Shown: in pieces, positions 35,379 through 46,569 of the stretch
Position numbering within the stretch: position 1 is the stretch's first letter
Layout of the letters: every line of letters begins with the position of its first letter
Origin: Jacaranda mimosifolia
Taxonomy: Eukaryota > Streptophyta > Magnoliopsida > Lamiales > Bignoniaceae
Length of the DNA stretch: 64,000 nucleotides
Reading direction: 5' to 3'
Assembly: GCA_018894105.1 (NCBI GenBank)
Contig: CM032127.1
Location: 6,789,001-6,853,000, forward strand
Notes under the pieces: model-generated
Told to the model about the DNA's origin: nothing
The model's database searches: none
Seen by the model: the letters and a program-made list of their open reading frames with translations, nothing else
Program-made: the position numbers and the translations under genes

Positions 35379-38300
35379 TTATCTGAGTCTGCAAATATTA
35401 ATCAAATCCAAGCAATGCTCGAATTTGATTCCTGGAACAGCCTTAGTCAACATGTCTGCCGGATTATCCTTAGTCCCAACTTTGTCAACCAACATGACTC
35501 CTTGGGACACCATATCCCGAACAAAGTGATACCTCACATCTATGTGTTTTGTTCTCTCATGAAATGCTTGATTTTTTGACAAGTGTATGGCACTCTGACT
35601 GTCACAAAATACCTTAGTGATCTCAGAAGTCATACCCATATCATCGATAAGCCCCTTTAGCCAAATGCCTTCTTTAACGCCTTCAGCCAAAGCCATGTAC
35701 TCAGCTTCTGTTGTGGACAATGCAACTGATGACTGCAAAGTCGCCTTCCAGCTAACCGTACAACTTGATACACAAAACACATAGCCCGTCATGGAACCTC
35801 TGCTGTCCAAATCTCCTGCATAGTCTGCATCCACATAGCCAATAATTCTTGTAGTAGAATTCGATTGACTATACCTCAAACATCTGCCTGCAGAGCCTCT
35901 CAAATACCTCATGATCCATTTCACAGCCAGCCAATGAGTCTTTCCTGGCTTGTGCATATACCTACTCACAACACTGACTGCATGTGAAATGTCTGGCCTA
36001 GTGCACACCATGGCATACATCAAGCTACCCACTGCACTAGCATATGGCACATTTGACATGTGCTCCACCTCCTCCTCAGTACTCGGTGATAGATCTGATG
36101 AGAGCCTGAAATGAGCTGCAAGTGGCGTACTTACTGGCTTGGACTTATTTATCCCAAATCGCTCAAGTACTTTCTCAATGTAATGCTGTTGAGACAAGTA
36201 CAACAATCCTGCTTGTCTATCCCGGATGATCTCCATGCCCAAAATCTTCTTTGCACTGCCCAAATCCTTCATCTCAAATTCTTCACTTAACTGAGCTTTT
36301 AATTGGTCGATCTCAGATATGTTTCTAGAGGCAATCAACATATCATCAACGTACAACAGCAAATATACGAGAAGGCTATCACTACAAATTTTGTAATATA
36401 CACAACAATCAAATTTATTTCTAGTATATCCTATCTTGGTAATAAAAACATCAAACATTTTATACCACTGCCTGGGAGACTGCTTCAAGCCATATAATGA
36501 TCTCTTCAAAAGTCATGCTTGATTTTGTTTCCCGGGAATAACGAATCCTTCTGGTTGACTCATGTAGATTTGTTCCTCCAACTCACCATGTAAAAACGCA
36601 GTTTTCACATCCATCTGCTCTAATTCCATATCAAACAGAGCAACCATGGCAAGTAAAACACGAATGAAAGTATGTTTTACAACTGGGGAGAATACTTCAT
36701 GAAAGTTAACTCCCTCTCTCTGAGTAAAACCCTTAGCAACCAATCGCGCCTTGTATCTAGCATCTTCAACACCAGGAATTCCTTCTTTCTTCTTGTAGAT
36801 CCATTTGCAACCTACAATTTTCTGCCCTTTGGGTACATCAAGCAGTTCCCATGTGCTATTCTTGTGTAGAGACTCCATCTCTTCACTCATAGCTGCAATC
36901 CATTTATCAGAATCTAGCCTGGATATTGCCTCTTTGTATGAGACTGGATCATCTCCTATAAACTCCTCAGCTGAACTCAAAGCATAAGCTACCAGATCTG
37001 AGTAAGCAAACCGTTGTGGTGGTTTGATCTGCCTCCTCTCCCTATCGCGAGCCAAGCGATAATTTTGTAGTGGTTCATTTTCCTGCTGTTGATTAGGTGG
37101 TAATGTGCTATCACCAGCTTCATCTACCACCTTCTGTTTCCCCTTTGAAACTTGTGGAGGATCAATATGAATCTCCACCTTCTCCTTAACGCCCTGTTGA
37201 CCGCTTTTCTGCTGCTCTACCTTTTTCATCATTGCAGACTCATCGAATGTCACGTCCCTGCTGATAATCATCTTGGAGCCCTTGTCATCATTACACCACA
37301 AACGATAACCTTTGACTCCATCTGCATAGCCTAGAAATATGCACTTCCTAGCCCTTGGCTCAAGCTTCCCATCCCAGACATGAGCATAGGCTGGACACCC
37401 AAATACTCTCAGATTTGAGTAATCAGCAGGAGACCCAGACCAAACTTCCATTGGTGTCTTGCAGTCCAAAGCGGTTGATGGTGACCTATTCACCAAATAA
37501 CAAGCAATGTTAATTGCTTCTGCCCAAAAATCCTTGGACAATCCGGCGTTAAAGAGCATGCATCTAGCTCTTTCCAAGATAGTCCTGTTCATCCGTTCTG
37601 CAACTCCATTCTGTTGTGGTGTATGTACAACTGTGCGATGCCTCACAATTCCTTCCTTCTCACAGAATTCCTGAAATTCCTTGTTGCAGAACTCCAATCC
37701 GTTGTCAGTCCTCAAGCGCTTGATCTCCTTTCCGGTCTGCTTCTCAATTAAGGTCTTCCATTGCTTGAAGTTGACAAACACCTCATCCTTATGCTTCAGC
37801 ATGTACACCCATACTCTCCGTGAGAAATCATCTATGAATGTCAGCATGTACCTTGCACCTCCCTTTGAAGGGACTTGAGAAGGCCCCCAAAGATCTGAGT
37901 GAATGTAATCCAAGGTACCTTTGGTCCTATGAACTGCAGTACCGAATTTCACCCTATGTTGCTTGCCTAGCATACACTGCTCGCAGAAATCCAGTTCTCC
38001 AGTCTTCTCTCCGCAAAGCAAACCTCGTTTGCTCAGTTCTGACATTCCCTTCTCACTTATATGCCCAAGTCGCATATGCCAAAGTCTCGTAGTATTATTG
38101 ACTGACGAAGAAACCGCTGCAGTACCAGAAATCGTGTTTCCCTGCAATATGTAAAGGCCGTTCCGCTTTTCTCCCTTCATGATAAGCAATGCACCTTTGG
38201 AAACCCGCAGAACTCCATCTCAAGCTCTGTACTCACAACCATTCTTGTCCAAAGTACCAAGCGATATCATATTTTTCTTCAGATCTAGAACATGACGCAC

Positions 38301-39341
38301 ATCTGTTAGGGTCCTTACTATCCCATCATGCATCCTGATACAAACTGAGTCAATTCCTACAACCTTGCAAGAAGCATCGTTTCCCATAAGCACCTTACCA
38401 CCATCAAGTTTTTGGTATGTGGTAAACCAATCTTCTCTTGGGCACATGTGGTAGGAGCAGCCACTATCCAAAATCCATTCAGAGTTTAGTAAAGTTTCAG
38501 CAACGTTGAGAACAAGCCCACCATCAGACTCATCCTCAACAATTCCTGCGACATCATCCCGTTTCTAATCAGAAGTTTCATCTGCATCCTTCGCCTTTCC
38601 TCGTTCCGGACAATTCCGTCTCCAATGCCCCTTTCCACCGCACCTAAAACATTTGTCACCATTTCTAGGCTTCGTTCGGGATTTCGATCGGCCTCTACTC
38701 CTTCCCCTTTCTCTTGGTCTCCCTCTTGCCACCAATCCTTCTCCACTTTCACCATCGTTGCTGCCCAGGACATGTTTTCTCAACTCGTTGGAATTCAATG
38801 AGGCCTTCACGTCCTCCATTGAAATCGTATCTCTCCCGTACAACAAAGTAGTAACCAAGTGCTCAAAAGATTTTGGCAGAGAACACAAGAGAATTAAAGC
38901 TTGATCCTCATCATCAATTTTGACATCTATACTAGCGAGATCCATAATCACCTTATTGAAAAAATCAATATGTTGAGTAATAGATGTACCTTCCTTCATT
39001 CTCAATGTGTATAGTCGCTGTTTCAAATACAACCGATTTGTCAGGGACTTCGTCATATATAGACTCTCCAGCTTCTTCCATAAATCTGCTGGCGTACTTT
39101 CCGTGGCGACCTCTCTCAGTACGTTATCCGCCAATGATAACACCAGAGTACCGTAAGCCTTCGCCATGAACTCATCCTTTTCCTCGTCCTTCAGCGTTTC
39201 CGGCAAGAAATCTCTGCCCTTTAACGTTCTCTGTAATCCTTGTTGACACAAGAGGGCGTGAACCTTCATTTTCCACAGCCCAAAGTCGTTCTTCCCATCG
39301 AATTTCTCTACCTCGTACTTCATTCCTGACATCTGATCCAA
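35379..39341 (-). pseudogene. Copia gag-pol polyprotein, disrupted by three in-frame stops
   Basis: One frame of 1321 codons runs from ATG at 39341 to the stop at 35379 with no frameshift. It is broken by TAG at 38565-38567 (codon 259), TGA at 38220-38222 (374) and TGA at 36513-36515 (943). Gag has a CCHC zinc knuckle at about 231-244 (CFRCGGKGHWRRNC). Protease carries DSG at 292-294. Integrase has the HHCC part, then HSDLWGP, TDNGLEF and the E of GVAERMNRTI. Reverse transcriptase has YKARLVAKGFTQ and the catalytic YVDDM. RNase H has ADYAGD and TTEAEYMAL. The Gag start resembles Tnt1. All domains are recognisable, so the stops are recent. I describe the breaks only. Confidence 0.92.
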
Positions 39342-39344
39342 CCT

Positions 39345-39356
39345 GCTCTGATACCA
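39345..39356 (-). other. Copia primer binding site (initiator Met tRNA)
   Basis: The minus strand reads TGGTATCAGAGC three bases after the 5' LTR. This is the standard complement to the 3' end of plant initiator methionine tRNA used by most Copia elements. Confidence 0.95.
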
Positions 39357-39359
39357 GTT

Positions 39360-39771
39360 TGTTGAAACCCAGGAGGATCTATTGCGGAAACAATGAAATA
39401 ATAGTAAAGTAATTCAATGTAAAGTGACAACAAGATTTAACGTGGTTCGACGATGTGCCTAATCCACCCGACAAAGAAAAGGAATTTTATTGATCTCAAA
39501 TCAAAGTGCAAGTACAAACTTGAATCCCACAAATCTCACGAAAACACCTAACACCTCCGTTCTAAACTCCGTCTTGAGATAATTACTCAAAAGCAGTAAA
39601 GAAGCCCTTGTGTTATGTTCGTGATATTTTCTTCGAAAGAAACAACTAATATTTATAGTCAAAAAGACTACTTTACCTAGGATTAGAAAACCCAATAAAA
39701 GAATGAGTCCTAATTCTAGTCAAACTTGATCTCCTTGTCAAACTTACCTCAATTTCAAGGCAAAATCAACA
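39360..39771 (-). repeat. Copia 5' LTR
   Basis: 412 bp. It differs from the 3' LTR at about eight sites, for example AGGATC against AGAATC near the start and GGTTCGACG against GGTTCGGCG. Confidence 0.95.
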
Positions 39772-39882
39772 AGTTTATTTACCATGCCAACTAAACTATG
39801 ACACAATGATAAAAAAGCATACAAATTATCACATGATAAATAATCATGAGATAACTTAAAAATCCAATCAAACTAGCTCTAA

Positions 39883-40925
39883 CTATTACTAATCAAGTCT
39901 CTAATATAATCATGCCTCCTCTAATAATCATTACCTGAGAATTAATTTCGCTTAAGCAAAGTCAATACCGTTATGCCTAATTTCCTCTTATCCACACTGC
40001 GATCTCATTGACTTAATTTTAATTTTCCGAACAACAAATAAATAAGGATAATGATTAGAGCTAAATATAATATAATACACCAACGTGCCTTTGTTTTCAA
40101 ATATTAAACCAACCATATAATTACACTTCAATGAAAATAATAATATTAGTATAGTTCTGAATAATATTAATAGTTTAGTGGTAATGTTTTGTAATGTGTC
40201 ACAATAGTCAACCGTACAAAAAAATGATAAATTAAAGAGACATGACCTTAAATTAAAGCGACAAACATGGAGACGTACTAATATCAAAAACTATATCTAC
40301 GTACCTAATCCATTGTTTATTGTCACTCTAAAGTTACTACGTATTATATATATATAGATAGATAGATATAGATAAAATATATATAGATATAATGTATATA
40401 TATTGTATTTAAAATTTTTATGTATACCTACACACATAATTAAAACTATTCAAATTTGAATCTTAAATTTTGCACATATAAATATTAAATAGCGTCGCTT
40501 GACTGATTGACTAATTTATAACCCATAAAATTAATTTTGTCTACATAATATACTCAATTGTACTATATCAATTTTTAATCTAACATCAATTTTAATTTTA
40601 ATTTTATGTTTCCAAATTGAACCCGAACATAATAATGAGCTTCAAGAAGGTAATTATCGAGCTATATTAGGGCCAAAAAAAAAAACGTCTAGCATATTCT
40701 TTTTATCTGAATATGCTTATAGAAGTTTCCATGCTTTAAATGGAAATTTTATCTCTTTTACTTCTGAATTCATTACTTCCTTAAGTTATATTTATTTTTA
40801 TTAATATTATTTTTAATAATCCTCGTATTCTCCTTCAAATATTTATAATTTATTCAAATATATATCATACACGAATGCTACGTTCAGATCGAGAAAATTA
40901 GTGAGAAAAAATAAAAAATATATAA
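39883..40925. other. AT-rich spacer
   Basis: Contains a GATA/TATA-rich run at 40345-40410. No gene, promoter or repeat boundary recognised. Confidence 0.5.
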
Positions 40926-40935
40926 ATATACAAAT

Positions 40936-41120
40936 AGGGTGTAAATGAGACGAGATAATTCATGAACAGTTAAAACTCGTACGTTGAAAGAGCCAAACCG
41001 AGCTCAATAATATTCGACTTGAAAAGCTTGCTAGCCTAAACAAACTTTTTTATATTTTGTACATATAATTAATATATAATAAGGTCCATAAAGATAATAA
41101 TAATAATAAGGTCCATAAAG

Positions 41121-41173
<53 letters not shown>

Positions 41174-41447
41174 TTATTTGTTATTTTTAAGAAAATACCA
41201 AAAAAATTTGAAAATTTTATAATTATAGATTTTATTTTTAGCTTAAATGAGCTCGAAGCAATCAAAACCTATAGAAACTCGAGTTTATTTGAACTTATAC
41301 AAATCGAGTTATTCTGTTAATTTGTGATGAGCCTTATCGAGTCGAGCTCTTATCTTGATAAGGTTGGCCCGAGCCTTCGTTTGTCAATGAGTCGAGTTTG
41401 AACTTGTTATATTCGGGTTGGACTCGACTCGACTTTTTTACACCCCT
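40936..41447. mobile_element. Non-autonomous element with AGGGTGTAAA ends
   Basis: The left end is AGGGTGTAAATGAGACGAG. The right end, reverse complemented, is AGGGGTGTAAAAAAGTCGAG. The flanks are ATATACAAAT (40926-40935) and ATATGCAAAT (41448-41457), 9 of 10 identical. The interior has GAGCTCGA/CGAGTCGAG words and no transposase. A 9-10 bp duplication would suggest a Mutator-type element, but one mismatch leaves this open. It holds a long (ATA)n run at 41121-41173 and a duplicated AAGGTCCATAAAGATAATAA unit. Confidence 0.55.
41121..41173. repeat. (ATA)n microsatellite
   Basis: About 17 uninterrupted ATA/TAA units. A shorter run lies just before it, separated by AAGGTCCATAAAG. Confidence 0.9.
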
Positions 41448-41457
41448 ATATGCAAAT

Positions 41458-42781
41458 ATCAAAATATAAGACTACATCGTTCGAACCATGAATAATATTT
41501 TCTTTAATGTTTTTCTCATTAAAATTCTAGATTCAATCATAGATGAAATTCTTGTGTCTTCTTCCTACAACTAAAAAGAGGTAAGAGGAAAGAAGAAAGG
41601 AGCCAATTTTGGGCATCCATTGATGCATTGAGATGCAGAGAGGTTGTATCCGTACTGATACAAATCCCAATTTGGGTTTATTGGGCCCTCAAACTGGAGG
41701 TCCAAAATAAACCAAAACACAAAACACAAAAACCGGAAACTCCGGAGACAACCTTATTCTGTGATGCGACACCTTTCTTTACACTTTCTTGACGTGAAAA
41801 GGATAAAAATTAACGCGGGCACAAAGTTAGAAAGGCAAACTATACATAGAAGGGGTTGGCAAAAATGAAATTTCTGGCTCATGCATTTACCGGTTCATTC
41901 GTGATCATTGAATTAAAAAAAATAAATAAATAATAAAAATTATTACTTGGATCGAGTGTAAATCATCCGACAATGCATCATTTACCTTTTATAAAAAATT
42001 TAAGTGTTAATTATGATACAATAAATATTGAAATTGAAAAGAAGTTTACTTAGAGCAATTATTAAATTACTACAATGGTGATTCATATTTCTCATTTGCA
42101 CATGAAACGCCACCCTAAAATTCACCACTAAATATGCACCATAGTGGCGCTGCCCAAAGCTCTTTTACAATAAAAATTACAATTCAAAATTTCTATTTTA
42201 ATATTTTATTTTTTGGTCATAAATAAATGCGATACAGTTAAAAATTAATTATAAAGATAATTTGGTAAATTGACAAAAAATAACATTAATTAACCAAGTA
42301 AACGAATTGAAGAGCCCAAATAAGAAACTCAGCCCATAAAAAAGGGCAAAAAAATTCTAATGAGTCTAAATTCATCAAAACTAAAAATTATAAATACTAA
42401 GTTCCAAAGAGAAAAATTAGAGAACTTTCGAAGAGGAAAAAAATCTCTTTGAATATGTTTTGGAGAAAGCCAACTGACATATTGCTATTTTCTAAGAAGA
42501 ACTTCGCTCCATTTTCAAACAACATCAAAATGAAAATTATCTTTTTAAAATGAATACTTAAATATGAATTATTAAACAATAAATATATATTACATGAAAT
42601 AAAATATGAATTTCCGTTTCTCATAAATAGTACATTCTTATTCATAAGGTAAATTATCGATAGACCTGAAAAAAAGCCTCATGCAATATTTATTTCATTA
42701 ATCCTTGCTCTATTATGAGTTAATTAGATAAGTTGTCTGTAAAATCTCCTTCCTTTTCAATCTTTGTCGCAGATCCAAAAT

Positions 42782-42814
<33 letters not shown>

Positions 42815-43255
42815 CATAGGCAATATTCAAATTGAGCATAAATTAATTTGATGGGACGACAATGCAGATATATAGTGGACAACACCACTCCGGAATTTCT
42901 TGTTAGGCCCCCACTAATAATAGATTTGCAATTTGCAATCTAATGAGACAATTAAAGGAGCAACAAACATGCATGTATGCCACATCATATTTCCCATGCA
43001 TCTACATGAGTTATCTTGGTTTTCTCAAAGGCTTAAGATTTGTTTTAACAACAGCAATTCCCACTTAGACATAATTATAATGCAAGAAGACAAGTTTGCA
43101 CAGGCAGCTTGTAATGATGGCTCCCTTGGTTTTTCCTTGTATAATCCCTATAACCCAACATTTTAATTAGGCTTAGCTGGTTTGCAATCTAGTGCTCTAG
43201 CAGCCTTATTGTTCTTTCACGATCCATGCAAATAGATGGATTGGTAAATAAATTT
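41458..43255. other. Spacer without recognised gene
   Basis: AT-rich with a few less biased stretches (41600-41880, 42840-43200). An (AAAT)n run lies at 42783-42813. The open frames are short and unlike any family I know. Confidence 0.45.
42783..42813. repeat. (AAAT)n microsatellite
   Basis: Seven to eight perfect TAAA units. Confidence 0.9.
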
Positions 43256-43258
43256 TTA

Positions 43259-43591
43259 GGGAATGTTTGGTTATGTTTTTTTGTGTGATTTTATTATGTA
43301 TTTTGGGATAATGAATTATTAAAGAATGTTAAAGTTATTTTTTGGTACATTTATTTATGTTTTGGGGGAGATATTTTTTACTGTAGCAGTTAAGTCAATG
43401 CTTTTTTGTTAGGTTTTTAAGGTGAAAATGAAATTGAGTTATTTTTTTTTAATATTATAATAATAATAAAATATATATAATATAGGTATGTTTATATTGA
43501 AAAATGTGTGTTTTGGAGGAAAAATAAGGATACATTTGGTTATATTTTCCCAAAATAATATTGTTTTGGGAAAATATAACCAAATATTCCC
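43259..43591. mobile_element. Tourist-like MITE, family A, copy 2
   Basis: The ends are GGGAATGTTTGGTTATGTTT and the complement AATATAACCAAATATTCCC. Direct TTA lies at 43256-43258 and 43592-43594. It has the same internal blocks as copy 1 at 31963 (TTTTATTATGTATTTTGGGA, then TTGGGGGAGATATTTTTTAC). Confidence 0.85.
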
Positions 43592-43594
43592 TTA

Positions 43595-44049
43595 TTATTT
43601 TAACTTTAGGAGCATATTATACTATAAATTTCATGTCTCAAAATGAAAAGGATAAGAAAATATTTGAGCATAATCTCTAATTAAGTTATGTAATTCTTTT
43701 GTCTAAATTTTCTTCACCTTGCGGGCATGAAAACTTGCTTTTATTTGATAAAATAATGAAAAATTTAATATTTTGATTGATTAATATTTGGAAATTTGAA
43801 TGAATTGTCGATAAAAATATATTTTATTCGACTCTCTTTTATTAGGAAATTTATTGGAAGAGTAGAATGTCGAAAGACTTGGAATTTAATGATTTTGGAT
43901 GTGGAAAATTATATTTTACTTATAATATGAAATAAAAGACAAAATACTAATTGGAATAATATATATGAATTGGAAACTTGTGCATTGTTTAGTTAGCTTC
44001 AATTTTTGTGACTTAGAGGGGTTGGAATTTGATAATAGGGACACTAACA
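43595..44049. other. AT-rich spacer
   Basis: Nothing recognised between two MITEs. Confidence 0.5.
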
Positions 44050-44366
44050 GGGTGTGTGGATAGATTTATAAGCTCTACAAAACATCTTACAAAATGTTTT
44101 AAAATTTATAAATTGATAAAAAGTGTGTAGTAATTTTTTTTAAAAGAACTTATAAGATCCTAAAATAAGATATTAAGAGCTTATAAGCTCTTTTCAAAAA
44201 ATACAAGCAAACCCTAACTTATTTTTAAGATTTTAGTAAGTTTTTTTTATTTTTAACCATTTTAATTACAAAAATGTCATTATTAACATCTTATAAGTTG
44301 AAAGATTTTATTTTATCCAAACACTACAGCAACTTATTTTACAAATAAGATCTAATATTTTATAAG
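44050..44366. mobile_element. Family B MITE, copy 2, right end degraded
   Basis: It starts GGGTGTGTGGATAGATTTAT, followed by AAGCTC. It shares CTAACTTATTTT, TTTTAATTACAAAA, ATTATTAA and AGATCTAATA blocks, in the same order, with 44861-45261. The right terminus and target duplication are not clear. Confidence 0.5.
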
Positions 44367-44860
44367 TTGCTAATGTGGTGTAATTTCATTTGCCTTTTGT
44401 ATTGATTTTTTAATTTTTTAAAACTGATATATACGCCTGTATGGGTATCTACAAACACATTTCAGTCACAATTCACAAATGTCGTTCCGTGGAGGTTTGA
44501 ACAATGTCAGTGGAAGAAATTATATTTGGGCCATCCGATTTCTTTATAAATGCAAAAGTTCTTTCAGGATTGGGCTTTTTTCTTGGATCGGCCCATATTG
44601 GTTAGGCCCTAATTAGATTGTGATTGTACCCAATTGTATGGGGAAGATGTGTTCAAATTGGGTTGAAGGCTCAAAACCCACATTGCATATGGCCCACATA
44701 AAATATTCAAGCTCAAGAGATAGTTGATGATTATTTAAGACCCAAATTTTAAATTTGATTCATGGAGAAGATGCTTGTTTCAAAAATACCATGTACTAGC
44801 GTTGATTTTGCACCATGGAGGTAGAAATCGATGAAGGTAGAGGTGTGTGTCCGTGTGTGA
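44367..44860. other. Spacer between two family B MITEs
   Basis: Somewhat less AT-rich (44560-44720 contains GGATCGGCCCATATTGGTTA and GGCCCACATAAAATA). No frame or motif supports a gene. Confidence 0.4.
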
Positions 44861-45261
44861 GAGATTGTTTTTAGGTGAGCTTATAAGCTCTTCATAACAT
44901 TTTATAAGATATTTGAGGGCTTATAAGATGTTATCATGTTAAAGAGTGTTTGGTAAATTAAAAAAAAAAAAAAACTTATAAACTTCATAAATAAGATGTT
45001 AAGATCTTATAATATTTTTTTTTAAAAAGTAAGGAGTTCCTAACTTATTTTGAACATATTAACAAGCTCTTTTAATTTTAAGAATACTAATTACAAAATT
45101 ACTATTATTAATATCTTATAAGCTCAAAAGTCTTATTTTATCCTACCACTTTAATAATTTATTTTTAAAAAGAGATCTAATAACTTATAAGTTTCAAAAC
45201 CATCTTATAAGATGTAGGAGCTTATAAGATCTTTTAAATAAATTTAGCCAAATACCCTCTC
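44861..45261. mobile_element. Family B MITE, copy 3
   Basis: The left end is GAGATTGTTTTTAGGTGAGC, then TTATAAGCTC. The right end, reverse complemented, is GAGAGGGTATTTGGCTAAAT, matching the left end of copy 1 at 28795 (GAGAGTGTTTGGCTAAACTT). No clean TAA duplication is visible. Confidence 0.55.
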
Positions 45262-45706
45262 CATCAATAGAAGAGTTTTGCAAAGTTGGGGCCTCATGCG
45301 ATCTATCGAGGCTTAAGAGCAGTGCATTTGAGAATGACAATATACATATTATGTTTAGCAAATATTTATATTTAGATATAAAAAATGCCTATAAGATTTA
45401 ATCCAATTCTATTTTGCAATTATTTATTATATATTTATCAATAAATGATTTTAATAAATCATACTGTATTTATTGAAATAAAATCAACATTATTATATAC
45501 AAATAATATACTTACAAATTTTATGAGACTACAACCTAACACGTTTATCAATTAGGAGTATTAATTTTATCATTCAAATACAATCATATTGATGGATGAA
45601 AATTATAAATATTTATTATGTCATAACTCAATCTTAATTGATAAAATTTAGTACGTGCTCCATGACTTTAATGCACAACACGCAATATTTTTAGATTGAT
45701 AAAATT
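45262..45706. other. AT-rich spacer
   Basis: No recognised feature. Confidence 0.5.
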
Positions 45707-45709
45707 TAA

Positions 45710-46128
45710 GGGAATGTTTGGTTATTTTTTATGTAATTTTATTATGTGTTTTGAGAGAATGAATTATTGGATAATGTGAAAGTTATGTTGGATAATGTAA
45801 TTGATTTTTGATTGTATTTTAGGGAATAGTTAAAAATTGATTTTAGAAATTTTTGGTATGTTTATTTATATTTTGGGGGAGGCAATTTTTACTATAACAG
45901 TCAAATCAATGCTTTTTTATTGAATTTTTTGAGTAAAAATATTATTGAATATTTTTTTTATTATTAGAATAATAATAAAATATATATGATATATATGTAT
46001 GTATTAAAAAATAGAAAAAATTTGGAAATACTGAAGGATAATAAAAGGTGTTTTGAATTTTTTTTTTCGTATTTTGAAGAAAAAAAGGTATATTTAATTA
46101 TATTTCCGAAACATAACCAAATATTCCT
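45710..46128. mobile_element. Tourist-like MITE, family A, copy 3 (expanded)
   Basis: It starts GGGAATGTTTGGTTATTTTT and ends ATAACCAAATATTCCT, with direct TAA at 45707-45709 and 46129-46131. It is 419 bp against 333-351 bp for the other copies, apparently because of an extra block around 45785-45860. The 99-codon minus-strand frame overlapping its right half is a chance frame. Confidence 0.75.
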
Positions 46129-46131
46129 TAA

Positions 46132-46569
46132 GCTTTTTCTTTTTGATACGAATCTTTTTATATGGTATTGTGATTGATGTTGCGCACGGGGCAATTTAGA
46201 GTATCCATAATATTTATTTTCCAGGTCCGGGGCCCCAAACGCGCCTTTAATCCCATTGGACAAAAAGAAACCTCACCAAGAAGAAAACCAAAAATCTGTG
46301 CTACTACAAATAAACAATATTTGTATGATGCTTCTCAATTCTCATCATTGAAAATTACTCCTAGAAAGAACAGAATACAACAGCAGAAGAAGAAACACTA
46401 TAGCATATAGCATATAGAGAGAAATCTTTTCTTAACCAATTCAATCTTTTCCCCCCTTCCACTCAATTTACAGAAAATCAGAAACCCTAAATCCAACTCA
46501 TTTTAATTAATGATTAGGGAGGTCGTTGGATCGAAAATTGTACTATTAAGAGGAAATTGCAAATTGTAA
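46132..46569 (+). other. Promoter and leader region of the UBP gene
   Basis: The less AT-biased 46190-46560 probably holds the promoter and 5' UTR of the gene starting at 46570. No strong TATA box is seen. TATAGCATATAGCATATAGA near 46400 is a weak candidate. In-frame stops precede the ATG. Confidence 0.4.

Larger units (their letters stand above)
34905..39771 (-). mobile_element. Complete Ty1/Copia retrotransposon (Tork/Tnt1-like)
   Basis: The element is 4867 bp, with two 412-bp LTRs (34905-35316 and 39360-39771) that begin TGTTGAAACC and end AAATCAACA. The insertion duplicated AGTTT (34900-34904, 39772-39776). The gene order on the minus strand is gag, protease, integrase, reverse transcriptase, RNase H, which is the Copia order. 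By eye the LTRs differ at about eight positions (near 98% identity), so insertion is recent. The polyprotein frame carries three in-frame stops, so this copy is not autonomous. Confidence 0.95.
34744..39879 (-). mobile_element. Tourist-like MITE, family D, copy 2, split by a Copia element
   Basis: The MITE halves are 34744-34904 and 39777-39879. Read on the minus strand the halves match the copy at 854-1121 almost throughout: GAGCTAGTTTGATTGGATTT at one end, GTAAATAAACTCATGA across the break, and GATAAGA...CCAGCCAAACTAA at the other end. The right end is followed by TAA (39880-39882). Removing the Copia insertion and one AGTTT leaves about 264 bp, against 268 bp for copy 1. The MITE is therefore older than the Copia insertion. 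Confidence 0.8.

Noticed and set aside
36303..38904. Plus-strand frames through the Copia region
   Set aside because: Antisense shadows of the gag-pol polyprotein.
45964..46263. 99-codon minus-strand frame next to the UBP gene
   Set aside because: It overlaps the right half of a MITE and has no recognisable family.
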